This document shows, one piece after another, positions 23,021-36,200 of a DNA stretch of 64,000 nucleotides. The stretch spans positions 46,288,982 through 46,352,981 of the forward strand of contig OY986439.1 of assembly GCA_963920525.1 (NCBI GenBank), written 5' to 3'. The stretch is from Dichetophora obliterata. Lineage: Eukaryota; Arthropoda; Insecta; Diptera; Sciomyzidae. The translations under genes and the position numbers were made by a program. The notes beneath the pieces were generated by a model. The model did no database searches and was not told the origin of the DNA. It worked only from the letters and a program-made list of their open reading frames with translations. Position 1 is the stretch's first letter; each line of letters opens with the position of its first letter.

Positions 23021-23345
23021 AATGTAATTTATTTCATTTCAATAAGCCCAGTTTCAATAAGAAAATGTCGATATTTTTCATCGCTATAAATAAATTATCC
23101 CCTTTAAATATATTGTGACTACGTTTTTATTTAGCCACTTTGACAAGCTCGAACTACGTCACAACAAAGATGGCGGACATGCGCAGTACTTTATCTGTAG
23201 TTATTTGTATCATGATGTACGTCCGTCATGTAGTATCGTTCGAGGGGGCCCCTTTTGACGTTTCAGTCGAATTAATTTAAACATTCGCCGACGGTGATAC
23301 CAACTTGGCGAATTCGACTTAATTTTTATTCGATTCGCCAAAGAG

Positions 23346-23770
23346 CCTGTTCTCACGCGCCTTACGTTAGGCGGATCATCGGATTAATTTTGACGTCTAC
23401 AGGTAAGGTGGGAAGTGGGAAGGTGACAAGTTACGTGAGGCAGCATTTTCAAAAATTTTAAAAATTTTGCGATTCATTTTGACGTCTGTTACTTTGAAGT
23501 TTCATTGTGCCTCATTTTCCTCGTGGTTCTCTTATGTTTTAGCGCAAATAAATTTTGTTTTGCATTGGTTGGGTTTTCTGTTTGCGTTGCTGTTTAATTT
23601 AAGACTTACAAAGTAATGAATTCTCGGAAATTTAACACCACATTTATGGACTGTTCTCGGAATGCAAAATAAGGCGGGCTTAAAAAAGTCGGTAGTAAGA
23701 ACACCTGACAGATGCATAGTGTCAAAATAACGCCATTACTCTGCCTTTTTTAAGGCGAGTGAGAACAGGG
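23346..23770. mobile_element. Putative MITE, CCTGTTCTCAC ends
   Basis: CCTGTTCTCACGCGCCTTA at the left and TAAGGCGAGTGAGAACAGG at the right form an 18-19 bp inverted repeat with one mismatch. The flanks share CAAAGA (about 23339-23345 and 23772-23777), which could be a decayed 7-8 bp duplication. Interior non-coding. Confidence 0.6.
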
Positions 23771-25321
23771 TCAAAGAAGTAAAATATAAGGAAATGGTGT
23801 TGCTTACACATACACTGTACGTGAACTGTCGCACCATTCGTAAATTGTACGAGCAAGAAAGAGTGTGTTTTTGACATTTTTGAGAACCCTGGCATCTGAT
23901 TGGAAGACTCCTCAGCAAAATAGTTGAAAATAATTCAATTTTAAGCATTTTTCACTGCTCAAAAAGCAACAAAATTAAAGAAAAAAAAACCACTAAAACA
24001 AATGCAATATGAGTGCACAACTGGTGGTTAAGAATTGTAAAAGTTCCAGAAAACTTAAAAACAATGCGCATTCGTTCCACAGGTAAATATGTCCATACGG
24101 TTTAAATTCTTTTAACAAAAGTGCTTTATTTAGTTTCTGACGATATTTTTTTAACTTATTTGTGTTAGAAATGTATATATTTCATATTAAAAATGGTTTA
24201 AAAATGCAATTTAGACCCCGTTGATTTTCCGCCAGTTTGATCAAACCACATCTGTCAAAACACAAACACTGCTTCAGGGGCGCAGTCATTTTTCGCAGTT
24301 GAATACATGTTTGGGGCGCTCTTGTTTTCAGCATAGTGAATCAGATTTAGTACCTGTTTGTTAAATTTTTCTGATTTTTACACAACAACTAGGCAGAAAC
24401 ACCCAAAAAATAAGGATTTTAAAAAATTAACCTAATTTAATTTGTAATTAAAGTTGAAGTTTATAATTTATATATATAGAAAAATTACTTAAAAATCGTG
24501 CAGTTTTTCTAGTTTTTCAACAAAACTAAGCTTTATGGGTATTAAAACAAAGGTAATATGCGTATCTATTCAACGAGGTGTCAAATTTAGAATTCCATAA
24601 GAATTTATTAAGATATAATTTTTTTATAATTAGAATTTGTCTGAAAGAGTAGTGGTTTCTCTTTTACGAAAGGAATACATTAAAAAGATAATTATTAAAA
24701 AGATAACTACATTCAGAACTGCTGTAGACAAAGAAGCCTGTGTGGTACTTACTGAGGTTTGTAAACCCTAATCAGCATCCGAAGGCCTCCTTTTGATACA
24801 TTTATTTTTTTTTATTAAATTTGGAAAAACCTCGCGATTTTTAATAAAAAAAAGGGTTGTATCTTAAATGCATGTAATTTTGTGTTTGATATCTTGTTGA
24901 ATAGATACTTGTATAATCTCTCTTTTGATACCCACAAAGTTGAGTTTTGTTGGAAAACTTAAAAAATCAGCTAAATTTTTAGTCCACTTTTTCCAACGTT
25001 GGATGCCTATAACTTCTAAGCCAATTTCTTGAAATGTTTCTAAAATTTTAATGCATAAGAACAAACTTTAACAGTTTGGGCCTTCTTTTACGATACTACC
25101 GAATACGGCCCTTTGTGATTGTTTCTGTGTTTGTGTGAACCAACACCAATATAAAAATACCACACTTTTCTGCCATTACAACACTTCCTTATATTTTACT
25201 TCTTTGCGATTCGCAGACGGTGATAGGGGCATTAATGTCAATGTTGTATGGTGGAGATGCGTAATGCGACCTAAATGAGATCTATTGTAGCTCCTTCTCA
25301 AAGCTGCGCTGGGTTTGAGGA
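23771..25321. other. No gene seen
   Basis: AT-rich. The last 200 bases (25120-25321) probably include the 3' untranslated end of the LINE at 25322-26765, although no poly(A) tail or duplication was found. Confidence 0.35.
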
Positions 25322-26765
25322 TTACAGAATTTCATCCAGCCCTATTTCTCTAATGAATTTGAGAATATTCTTAGGTTCAAGGGATGAAACCTGCTCTAGA
25401 CTCAGCTCATAGTTCCCCAGTGCTAGTTTATGTCTGCGAGCCACGGCGCGGCAGTTTGTAAGTAGGTGCATTGGAGTCTCCTCTACTTCTTCACAGAAAC
25501 AGCAGCTACTATCTGTTTCTATGCTCAATTTTATCAGGTGGTATTTAACTTTACAGTGTCTTGTAAGGAACCCCAATAGAATCCTTAGATTCGGAATCCT
25601 TAGATGCACAATTTTGCTCTCCGAGTGTTAAAATCTCTGAGGAGCAATTTAGAATGTCTTAGTTTTGGGAGGCTTTTCCAAAGGTTTGAACGTTTATATC
25701 TCTCCTCCCTTCTTAGTTCTTCTTTTATAGAATGTGTGCCCAATCCGCAGAATTGTTCTGGTCCTATAAATTTTGTGGCTGCACCCTGTCGCGCTAGACC
25801 ATCGGCTTCTTCGTTTCCCTGTATTCCTTTGTGTCCTGGGACCCAAAGTATAGTAACAGTGTTATTCTTGCCTAGTTCGTTGAGTTTTGTTAGGCATTCC
25901 CATGTTATTCTCGATGATATCTCACAGGAAACTAATGCTTTGATTGCTGCTTGGCTGTCTAAACATCACAACTATATTCTGACCTTTGTATTTTCGGTCC
26001 AGATTGAATTGTGCACACAGATGTATTGCTAGGATTTCCGCTTGGAAGATACTGGGTGTCGTCCCCATAGGTTCAAAGTGCTTGCTTCTTGGCCCGTACA
26101 CCCCTGCGCCCATACGCTCCAATGTCTTGGAGCCATCCGTACAACACGATATACTGTGTGGTTTCTTGACTTGCGATATCATCTCGCTGTCCCACTCTTT
26201 CTTGGTACTAAGCTTAATTTCGAAGTGTTTTTCGAAGCTGTACCTTTTTACTATATCGTCTCTTGGTAGATCGATGTAGGGAGTGTGCTTTGCAATATCC
26301 TCCTTCTCTCTACTGCTGATAGTTTTACCTAAACCTGTCCCCTCTTTCGCAATGCATAACAGAGTTCGCTTGGCTACTCCCTCTATGACAAGGTGTAAGG
26401 GTGTTAGGTCCAGAATTACTTCTAGTGCTGCTGTAGGACAGGTCCTCATAGCCCCTGTGATGCATACACAGGCCAGTCTCTACACCTTTGTAAGCATATT
26501 CCTCATTGTGGTTAGCTTGGTTCTCTGGGCCCATGCTATTGCACCATAGGTGAGGATGGGTCTCACCATCATGGATTACATCCAGTGGAGAATTGTTGGG
26601 TTACAACCCCAGCTTTTCCCCGCCAGGTTCCTGCATACCATGAGTGCGCGCGTTGCTTTGTTTATAGCTTTCTCTGCATGTCTTCTCCAGAGAAGCTTTG
26701 AATCTAGTGTAAGTCCGAAGTACTTTACTTCTCCTTTGAAAGGGAATTTCCATGCCATCCATGGA
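25322..26765 (-). mobile_element. 5'-truncated LINE: RT C-terminus, RNase H, CCHC tail
   Basis: Minus-strand blocks in order: the end of a reverse transcriptase (FKGEVKYFGLTLDSKLLW, then VQRLACVCITGAMRTCPTAA), an RNase H domain (CCTDGSKTLERMGAGVYG and SIFQAEILAIHLCA), and a C-terminal zinc-knuckle-like segment CCFCEEVEETPMHLLTNC, ending at a TAA at 25322-25324. RNase H after the RT places it in the I/LOA-like group. Frameshifts near 25930 and stops near 26575 break it. It begins abruptly at about 26765, which is typical of truncated target-primed insertion. Confidence 0.85.
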
Positions 26766-26869
26766 ACTTTATTTAAAAACTTTTTTTTAAATTTTCATAT
26801 AATTTGTTGAATTTATTTGTTTCCGATAAATTGTAAAGTTGAATAAATTAAAATGAAAAAGTATATATT

Positions 26870-27141
26870 AGGGGTATTCACTATTCAGTGCACTTGCCAG
26901 TGCAGTTGAGGACTTGTGCACTTTACAAAAACAAAATACACGTACGTCAAAAATCTGCACAAGTGCTTTTCTACTGTAGCCTAAAATTTGAGCACTTGAG
27001 GAGTTGAGCAGTTGTGTACTTTGAAATTGAAAATTTTGACAGCTTTGAAGAATTGATAATGGTGTGTTCACGAAAAGCTAACTGCATAACTGCACAAGTC
27101 CTCAACTGCACAGGCAAGTGCACTGAATCGTGAATACCCCT
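26870..27141. mobile_element. 272-bp MITE with AGTGCACTTG motifs
   Basis: Ends AGGGGTATTCACTATTCAGT and, inverted, AGGGGTATTCACGATTCAGT, with the similarity continuing about 50 bp through GCACTTGCC and CAGTTGAGGACTTGTGCA. ATT flanks both sides (26867-26869, 27142-27144). Short AGTGCACTTG/CAAGTGCACT motifs recur inside. Confidence 0.85.
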
Positions 27142-27144
27142 ATT

Positions 27145-27720
27145 ATCTTTACGAAACTGACAAAATCTTGAAGCGGTTGATAACTGATTGAGTAAATTGG
27201 TAGAAAGTGCATGAATGATCGCAAACTGTTTTTTTACGGTAAGTCAACATTTTCCGGGTGTTGGACAACTTTTTTGCGCTGTTTTGTGTTGTACTCGACC
27301 AGACCTAAAACCTACACTAGGTCATTTTAAAAATGCAAAATGACTGTTACATCGTGTTAAGCTGTGCTTAAAATTTTTTTGGCTACATTGCAGCAAGACT
27401 TGATACATTTTTTGCTACGAAGAAAATGCAGTGAGTGGCAACAGTGTTAGTCGCTGGCACAATTGTTCTACCGACAAACACTTTACTCTTCACCTCCCTC
27501 ACCCAAAAATTTTGTTTTGTGAGCATGATGTTGAATGTTTAGCACATATAAAAGGGCTTACACATTAGCGAACATGTTTTTCAAACAGCAGCCATGCTCG
27601 AACCAGTTCGATAGTTACGAAGCTAATCGAAAGTCGAACCTGTGGATAACTTCTCTAATGCTGATGACATAGTTCTCAAATCTACCAAATTTTCCTCAAT
27701 CGCTGAGACTTTAGTGTTTC
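27145..27720. other. No gene seen
   Basis: Spacer between the 272-bp MITE and the truncated P-like MITE copy 4. No motif recognised. Confidence 0.4.
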
Positions 27721-27890
27721 CATATTATAACTAGACAAGGTAGTGTTAGGGCTCAATGTGCTCTCTTTCTTAGCCTCTTTTGACCATAACTATCAAACTC
27801 AGTCATTTTGCTATTTTTGTAAAGTTTTGCTTTCTCATTGCATTCTCATTGGTTGCAGATTTTGTATTGGTTGTCAACTTGATTTTGGCA
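27721..27890. mobile_element. P-superfamily-like MITE, copy 4 (truncated)
   Basis: Starts CATATTATAACTAGACAAGG and continues GTAGTGTTAGGGCTCAATGT, in the opposite orientation to copies 1-3. The body is recognisable through CATTGGTTGCAGATTTTGTA and GTCAACTTGATTTTGGC, but the other TIR is missing, so no duplication can be read. Confidence 0.7.
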
Positions 27891-28110
27891 TTAAGCTCAA
27901 ATATAATTCTTAAAAAACTATATATTTTTACCCTCATTCTTAAATTTTCTATTACTAAAATGCTATTACTGTTAATTTCTCAGTCACTTCTTTAATAGGC
28001 GAATATATGATATACAAAAAGTTTTCAATTCGTCACAAAACTATTAGTGTTTTAGATTAACTGTTGGCGACATTTTAATAAGTTTTAACTAGGAAAATAA
28101 TTTATCTTGT

Positions 28111-28139
28111 TATATATATATACATGTATATATATATAT
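28111..28139. repeat. TA microsatellite
   Basis: A 29-bp mostly TA run interrupted by TACATG. Confidence 0.8.
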
Positions 28140-28774
28140 CATATGTATTTATTCAATAAGCTAACTGAGAGCAATGCTAAGTTTTATATTTCTACATTTG
28201 TATGGCAAAGGCATTTACACTACATTTAAAACTAATTGAATTCTTTTTTTTTCAATCATTATCATTGTAGTACTATTTAAATAATTAATAAAATTTAATA
28301 TAAATTATGGTATGATTATAATAACGAACGTATAATACACTCTTAATTCGCGCAGTTACTTCTAGGTATAGCAGAGGCGTCGGGAGGGGAAGTAGTTTTA
28401 AGCATATATGATTTATGCTTTATTATATCATTTAATAATAACGTTTGTATCGTGTGCTTATTCTAAAACTTACAATAAATAACACCAGTCAACAAATTAA
28501 TGCAAAATATTACGTCTATTTAGTTACATTAATAGTTACAAAGTTGCAGGATTTTATTTATGCTTTTCTTGTGTGTCTTTGTTAACTAGTGTTTACATGA
28601 GAGTTTGTAGTTTTAATCGATTTTTAGCAGTGTAAAATAATTCAAATTACATTAGAAGCTGAAGTAAATAAAAATATGATTAAACAACTAAATAATAAAT
28701 TAAAATTAAGTGCATTCAGAATAATAAAAAAAATAATTGTAAACAAGCGAAGAGAATAAAAACTGGTGAGAGGC
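28140..28774 (-). other. Probable 3' UTR of the ZAD zinc-finger gene
   Basis: Non-coding AT-rich sequence directly downstream of the stop codon of the minus-strand gene. Several minus-strand AATAAA-like hexamers occur, so the poly(A) site cannot be fixed from sequence. Confidence 0.4.
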
Positions 28775-30229
28775 TTAAGACGATAAGACCGTAACTATGT
28801 CGCTGCTTCCGCTGCTGCGGCTCTTATTCACTTGTTTGGCACGTATTTCTGTTAGTGTCACTGAACCGGGCCCATTAAGGAAATGTATTTTGACATGCTT
28901 TTGCAGCTCCAGCTGTGTGTCGAAAAATACCTGACACAGATCACAGGAAAAACGTGTTTTTGCCTCGGCATGATGACCACGTTTTGGTGGAAGTGCATTT
29001 TCTGTTGCCAGTTCCAGATCGTCCTCTTCAACATCGCCAATGTCGGCATTCAGGTTGGCATAATCATGTTCCTGTTCCACAACACCGCCATCGTCTTCGT
29101 CGTCATCATCATCATCATCGTCACCTTCACCGTCACCGTCACCGTCACCGTCACCGTCGCCGTCGCCGTCGTCGCCATCGTCATCGTCGTCGTCAGCGTC
29201 ATCTTCATTGGCAAACGTCATTGAATCTTCGACTTCTGTTCCATCACTAGACGTTTTGCTTCTCTTTCCCCTTTGCTTCGTTTTGGCAGATTCATTAGTC
29301 TCGTCATCGTCCTCATCATCATCATCGACTTCATCATCATCCTCCTCATCTTCAGATCTCATATCATCCTCATCGTTGCCACCGTTTTGACCATCATTTG
29401 CATTATCGTCAATATTTTCAATATTATTATCTTCACCATCCATATCAATGTCTCCATCGCCGACTTGATCTTCGATTTCTGTGGACGGATCATTCTTTAC
29501 AGCTGTCACCTCATCATATTCATCATTTTCGCCAGCATCGTCATCATCTTCGTCCTCTTCCTCATCCTGTTCTTCATCACCCACATATTCGACAGCAGCG
29601 TCGTCCTCTTCATAATCTTCTGCTTCTTCCTTGGGAGCGCCATCAACATCATAGTCGCCGTTTTCCTCCGATTGCTGCGAGTCTTGGGAGTTGCTTTCGC
29701 CACCCCCGTAGCTATCGCCTACAGCTGAAGTTTTGTTGTTTGCTGCCGCTGCTTCCTGTTGCTGTCGTTGATGCACCGGCACTACCTGCTGTTCCTTCAT
29801 GTGCGACTGAATATGATGTATGAGCTTCTCCTTGCGTGAAACATACTCGCCACACAGCTCGCAGCCCCACTGAAAGGGTCCGTAAGGTTTCATTAGACGC
29901 GCATCTGCTACCTTATGCTCAATCCAATCCTTCTTCGTTTCGAATTTCAGCACGCATTTGCGGCAGTGTAGATATTCGTCCAGATTAATTTTCGGTGGCT
30001 CTGGCCAATGCGCAATTTCCGATTTGTGCAACTCGTAAATATGACGACGCAAATTGTTGTTGCTAATGAACGTCGATGGGCAGTATTCACATTTAAGTTC
30101 GCGCTTACGTTTCTGGGATTTTAAAGGGCGGGGAGTCGGCATAAGACCGACTGCTTGTAATCCCGGTGGATGTAGAAGGTTGTGGGTCTGTGAGGTCGCA
30201 TATGCTGAAGGATCGCCGTCGGCTGGGTT
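28775..30229 (-). CDS. Exon 8: last fingers around a long acidic tract
   Basis: 484 residues and a TAA stop. The CEYCPSTF and CELCGEYV fingers flank CRKCVLKF, which lacks a normal second His. About 220 residues dominated by Asp and Glu follow, then a final finger CDLCQVFFDTQLELQKHVKI. The acidic part is encoded by GAC/GAT/GAA repeats, which on the opposite strand give long but meaningless frames. Confidence 0.93.
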   Translation of the reverse strand, partial: NPADGDPSAYATSQTHNLLHPPGLQAVGLMPTPRPLKSQKRKRELKCEYCPSTFISNNNLRRHIYELHKSEIAHWPEPPKINLDEYLHCRKCVLKFETKKDWIEHKVADARLMKPYGPFQWGCELCGEYVSRKEKLIHHIQSHMKEQQVVPVHQRQQQEAAAANNKTSAVGDSYGGGESNSQDSQQSEENGDYDVDGAPKEEAEDYEEDDAAVEYVGDEEQDEEEDEDDDDAGENDEYDEVTAVKNDPSTEIEDQVGDGDIDMDGEDNNIENIDDNANDGQNGGNDEDDMRSEDEEDDDEVDDDDEDDDETNESAKTKQRGKRSKTSSDGTEVEDSMTFANEDDADDDDDDGDDGDGDGDGDGDGDGEGDDDDDDDDEDDGGVVEQEHDYANLNADIGDVEEDDLELATENALPPKRGHHAEAKTRFSCDLCQVFFDTQLELQKHVKIHFLNGPGSVTLTEIRAKQVNKSRSSGSSDIVTVLSS

Positions 30230-33200
30230 CTGTATAAATAAGGAGATGGTTAGAAAAATTCAAAAAACACGTATTCCATTAAATAACTATTTATATATTT
30301 TGTGACTGGTGTGGAGAATCGGTTTGAAATGTTTAAATGTCGTTGTGAGAATTTTGCAAACTTAAATTAAATTATTACAGAGGCAACATTTTAAATATAG
30401 CCTTTCATTGTTTAACTAAGCCAAAAACATCCGACATTTCGCTACCATCTCACTTCACTAGCCCAAAAGCTCACCTGTTTGCTATCACCTCTGAAATGCC
30501 ATTTTCGATGCACCTTCAGTGCAGTCATTTGTGTAAAGGTTTTGGTGCAGATGTCGCACGCATACTCGCCATTATCATTGACGCGATCTAGGTAGAATTG
30601 ATTTGGATCCGCAGGTCCAGTATCGAACATAGCTGCAAGCGGATTGTCCGTATACAATTCTCTTTCGTGCACTTGTATGTGCTTAGCAAATAGTTCTTGA
30701 TCGGTGAATCGTTGTCCACATATAGTGCATGCAACTTCAGGTAGTTTTATTTTTTTTGTGTTGTTGCCAACTACTTGTGGCATAGCATGAATTTCGACTT
30801 CACCACCACCTAAGGTACCGATGGCTCCTCTGCTGTTGCCTCGCTCATCATCAGCGGTGCCATCTGCGCCACGGCTACCGTCGTCATCTTCATCATCACC
30901 AGTTTTATGCCGATAAAAAGTGTTGAGCGGTGTCGCATGTTCGGCCATGGCACCGGTTGCTGTGATCGGTTTACGATTGCATGTGGGAATGTGATTCTCT
31001 AGCATGTGGGCGTCAAAGAATACCTTGCGACACAGCACACATTCCGAGGGTTTAGCAATTTGTGGATGCTTCTTATAGCGATGAACCTTGAAGAGGTTAA
31101 TACAAAATTATAAGAATTTAATAGGAAAAATTAGGCGTATGATCCAAGCTCTGTTAATTAAATGCAAAAACAATAAAGATCTTTTTTAATATATGCACCC
31201 ACTTACCCACAAACTCTTGCGTCCGCTGTAGACGTTTCCGCAATCCTTGCAAGAGTAATCGCTGGAATCGAATTCATCGTGAGAGTTTATGTGTATAGCC
31301 AATTTCTTGTTAGTGTTGAAGTTTGAGGGACAGTATTTGCATTGATACCAGTATAGAGGTGCGACCGGATTTGCATCTAAGGCTGTTGTTGTTGTTGTTG
31401 TTGTGTGTACATCAGCGCTTGGCGCGTTATTTGCATTAGTACCTGCATCTCCAACAGCAGTTGCAGCAGCATCATCAACAAAATCATCTGGATGCGCATT
31501 TTCATTGCCATGCACTGATTTCTTGTGCTGCAACAGCTGATCTTCAGTCCGATACACAATGGAACATATGTCACACTCATATTGTTTAATAATCATCTCA
31601 TCCTTTAGCAAAGTATTGTGTATTTTAAACATGTGCACCTTGAGTCCCTTTTCATAGGCAAACTCCGCATCGCAAAGCTTGCATTTGATGAACTGTACGT
31701 TGCGTATCTGATGATCGTCCAGCATATGGCGACGATATGATTTCTTAGAAGAGAATCGCTTCTGACACATGCGACAGCGCATGCGTCGAAAACGTCTATC
31801 GGCCGCCATTTCTAGACTGCGTTTAAACACTGCCGCCTGTTGTGCATTAGTCTTTGGTTGTAATGCGGCACCGGAGGAAGTAGTGCCGCCAGAGGCAGGT
31901 CTAAGATCAGCTGTTTTTGATGAATCTCTAAACGCTGGCGAAGCTCTAGTAAAACTTTGCATGGACGCTGCATGTGAACGCATGTGATTGGAGAGTCCAA
32001 TCTTGTTGCTAAATATGGCGCTGCAAATGGGACATTCTTTGTAGTTGCCTAAAGTGTTGCTGCTGCTGGCAACGCTGCTATCTAAACGCATTTTCTTAAT
32101 CATAGGTGCATGTTCTGCTTCATCATCGTCGTCGTCCTCAGCTGTAAATTAGAAAGAACATGTTTATAATGCATTATGATGTATGGGAAATGAAACAAAA
32201 ATATGCTGGAATATAATCTAAATAACTTTGGCTGTTGTTTTTAAAAGAAAATTTACATAAATTTTAAACGAAATCAGATACAGTGGCGCTGGAAACGGAT
32301 GAAGGGGCAATTGCTCTATAGACATTTTTAATTAGGTCTCAACATTTTTTTACATTTTAAAATAACTTTTATTTTTTTATTTTAGTAACTTTAGTTTTGC
32401 GAACAGTAAAGAGTTTATATTAATTTCTACGTCAGTATAAGCAAATTAAAAAATGTCGATAGGTTTTAGATACAAACTACGTACATATTCAATGAAGCAA
32501 ATGACATAGCCAGTTACTTAAATCTTGAAAATTCTCAACATCTAGAACAAGCAATCCTGCTCGACGCTTTAAACACATAATTAATTGGAGGAATTACACA
32601 GCTAAACACTGATTTTTTCCCCAGGATATAGAAGTCATCTATACCATTATATAAGTTTGAGTATACAATATCTTTTAACAGTAAACTCCAAAATTACTGG
32701 GCCGAATTTTATGAAAAAAGCTTTAAAATGTCATATTTGTGCTACATCATTTTATAAGGTTATTTTCTTTTTGAAATTTTAATAATTAGTATGTTTAATT
32801 AAAGTGTTAAGTTTATTAAGAAATCATCCCAAATGCCACGCATTGCTTAGTCGTTTTATTTTCACGAGAGTTGCACTATTTCTCAGTGGATCGCTCTAAA
32901 GACAAAATATTGGTTAAAAACAAAAGTATGTTGACGGGTATGTCGAGTATTCCAACATGCATTAAACATTATTCTAGGTTTTATTAAAAAAATGTCCAAT
33001 ATTTTTAAGAGCCTAAATTATAATAGAACAAGCGTTAAAAAATGAATGGTTTCAACGATTGGATTCAAGTCTTTTAAAGATATTGATTGAATACATTAAA
33101 AGCAGAATATCCAATATTCAAAAATAGTTATATGGAGTAATTCAACGTGACTCAAAACAAAAATCGTATGATAGCAATTTTAAAATTTTTATCAGATAAT

Positions 33201-36200
33201 CCATAGCATAGTAAAACTACCAAGGTAGTGTTAGGGCTGAATGTGTTCTCTTTCTTAGTGACCATATCTGTCAAACTCATCCATTTTGGTATTTTTCCCA
33301 ATTCTTGCTTTCATATTGCATTCTCATTGGTTGCAGATTTTGTATGAAATGTCAACTTCGATTTGACAGTTTCGGTCACCGGCTCTCCGCCCTATCACTA
33401 CCTTGTCTAATTTTGCCATGATCCATAGTATAATTATTACAAAGTAGGAGCGACAATTTTTGGTGCGGTCAACGTATGTCAAATAAAAGAAAATCAAAAC
33501 GAGAGCGTGCTATGGCAGCTGATGCAAAATGGAAATATCAAAATTTTTTGTGTCACATAAACAAAATAAATAAATAAATTTCATGTTAAAAAAAAAAACT
33601 TATCTATAAAACTGAAAGCTCGTTTTATGTTTTCTTTTGTTTGACTTTCGTTGACAAAAGCTCGTAAGAAAATAGGTAGTCCTCAAGGATACCTGATAAA
33701 TAATTTTACCATGAGATAATCCAGGTGCCCTACTCCGTATTGCGATGCGTAAATCAATGCGTTGCGAAAATGAAACTCGATGCGCATTCAAATAGCAAAT
33801 CGCACGTGGTTATCGCATTAAGGAGTACCGAATCCGCTATTTTGAGATTTTTTTCGCAATACAGAGTAGGGCCCGAGAAGTGAAAAGCATCACTCAAAAG
33901 TTCTCTGGGCCAGGATATTCTCAAATAAAGGAAATTGATTGTGTACACATTGCCTTAATATTTAAAACGTTTGAAAATGCACAGCATTTTGTCTTTCTTG
34001 AATTATCTAAAATACTTTAAATTAAATAAAATAAAATTTAAAATTTTTTAAATACAGTGCACAAGATTTCAAAGATTTCGCAAAAACATCTTCCCATCAA
34101 CATTTTTTTAATTTTTCATATAATATAAAAGTCTAGCAGTATGTTCATATAATAACATCAAATAACATATTTAAAACTCCATTTTGCAACCCTTTTGCAA
34201 GAATTGAGTGTTGATAATAAAAAACCAAAAATACAAAATGAAAAAATTGTTGATAAACAATTTTTATATTACAAATTAACCCTTTCAGCCCCGAATTATT
34301 TTTCGTAAAAAAAATGTTTCTTCCCAGTGCTATATTGTGTAATTGTGTATGAAAAATAGTGAAATATTCTATATGCACCACTAATCAAAATGTGAAAGCA
34401 AAAGTTCCTGAACGAGAACTTAAAAACTAGTTGTATGCACAGTGAAAAGTACATTATTTCCTTTTAGTTTTGAGCTATACAGTACTTTTAAATGACAGCT
34501 GCTGCAACCTGCAATGGCTACCCTGTCTTTAATCGTTCAGCTTGCCTTAATTGTATTTTCGCGTCAAGTCCGTCAAGTAAAGCACAGTTATCAGTGAAGT
34601 AAAGTTTCAAGAAATAAAATAATTTTTGCAGACAAAAAAAACAAATAAAAACAACAAAAGAAAACGGTGTTTTAATATTCAAACAAAAAGGTATTCCATG
34701 GTGTAACGTATATGGTAAAACAATGCAATGGAAATAGTTATGTTATAAATAAATGTTAAGATTCTTGAAATAGAAAAATTTTTGGGACAAAAGACTTCCC
34801 CTATAATTTATATAATACCTTTTAAGTGTTTATATAAGAAAAAATAAAACTTCCAAATAAATAAATGTTTTATTTCATTAAAAAAAATAAAATTATCATT
34901 TCAGAAATAAACATAGTAATATTTTTGATTGATTGATTTTTGACTATTACTCTAAAAAGTAATGAATCTAATAAATCTCTTATTAATGTTTTATCAAAAC
35001 AAAATTTCATGGTCAACACAGTAAAAGCAACACGGAAGGTTAGCAGTGTACAGATTTGCGCATACGGTAAAATTACATTTGAACACAGTAAAATTTAACA
35101 TTTAATGCACAAAAATGTACATAGAAATGAATCAGAAAATGCTTTCGTAAACACAGTAAAATGTGATACTTTTATTACGAAAATGTTCAGTTTTGGCTCT
35201 CCTGTAGCACAATTACAGGAAAAATCAGTACATTTTGTATGAAATTTATATAAAACTTTACAGATATATTTTTAGTGAGTATAAACATGTAAAAAAACTA
35301 AACAAAAATCTTAAAAATTTCATAAAATGAGCCGTGTTTTAAGATTTAATATTTAATTAATTATTTTTATTAATATATTTTTTATTTTACATAATTAATT
35401 GTAGTTTGGCCTTAAATGGAGCAAATGAAAGTTTATTTTTAATATAATTTTCATTCGACTACTTATTTCGATTGTGCAATAACCTTTGTGCAAGCTATGC
35501 ACTGCTGGTTTAAACTGTCAAAATATATTTTGAAAAGTGAAACTGCTGTTGGAAAACATAAAATTCATATAATGAAATCGACGATTGTTTGCTAATTTTA
35601 TCGTGCTGGAACGGAAGCTAACAATTTATGAACTGTTTTCGAATTATCGCGACGGGAGGAAGTTATAGGCAGTCCAGAAAATCCACTATCAAAACTGAAT
35701 AAATAAGTAAGTAAAAATTGATAACATTTTCAAAACAGCTTTGTTATTGTTTTGTTGTCGGAGAGAGCGTATTTCTAGTGCATCTACCTGGTTATTCTGC
35801 CATGACCGAGTTATTCACTTTCAAAAGCCATCACTTCCATTTTTGATTATTTTTTTTTTTCTATTTCACCAAAAAATATAATTAGTACTAAAAACTTTTT
35901 GTGTGTTTCAGGTACGAAAGTTTTCGTGGTGCCAATTTCTTAGAAATTTTAAGCAACTTGTATGTTCCTATAGAACACGAAATTTTTCTAATAAAAAACA
36001 TCTAAACCAAGAATGTTATTTACCACAAAGGTATGGAATTACCAAATTGCAATAATATAACTTTGAAAATTCTTGCATGACAGCTTATTTACCTTAAACT
36101 TTACATTTAGATTAAACATCAAATTGTACCATTAATTCAAATGGGGTATGGAGCACATGAATCCCCAGACGACAAGATATGTGAAAATCCATTGAATCGG

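Noticed and set aside
25604..26810. Plus-strand frames of up to 142 codons
   Set aside because: They lie opposite the LINE RT/RNase H sequence, which has clear motifs on the minus strand.
28883..29823. Long plus-strand frames rich in His, Ser, Val or Ile opposite the acidic tract
   Set aside because: They are the antisense of a GAC/GAT/GAA repeat in a well-supported exon of the minus-strand zinc-finger gene.
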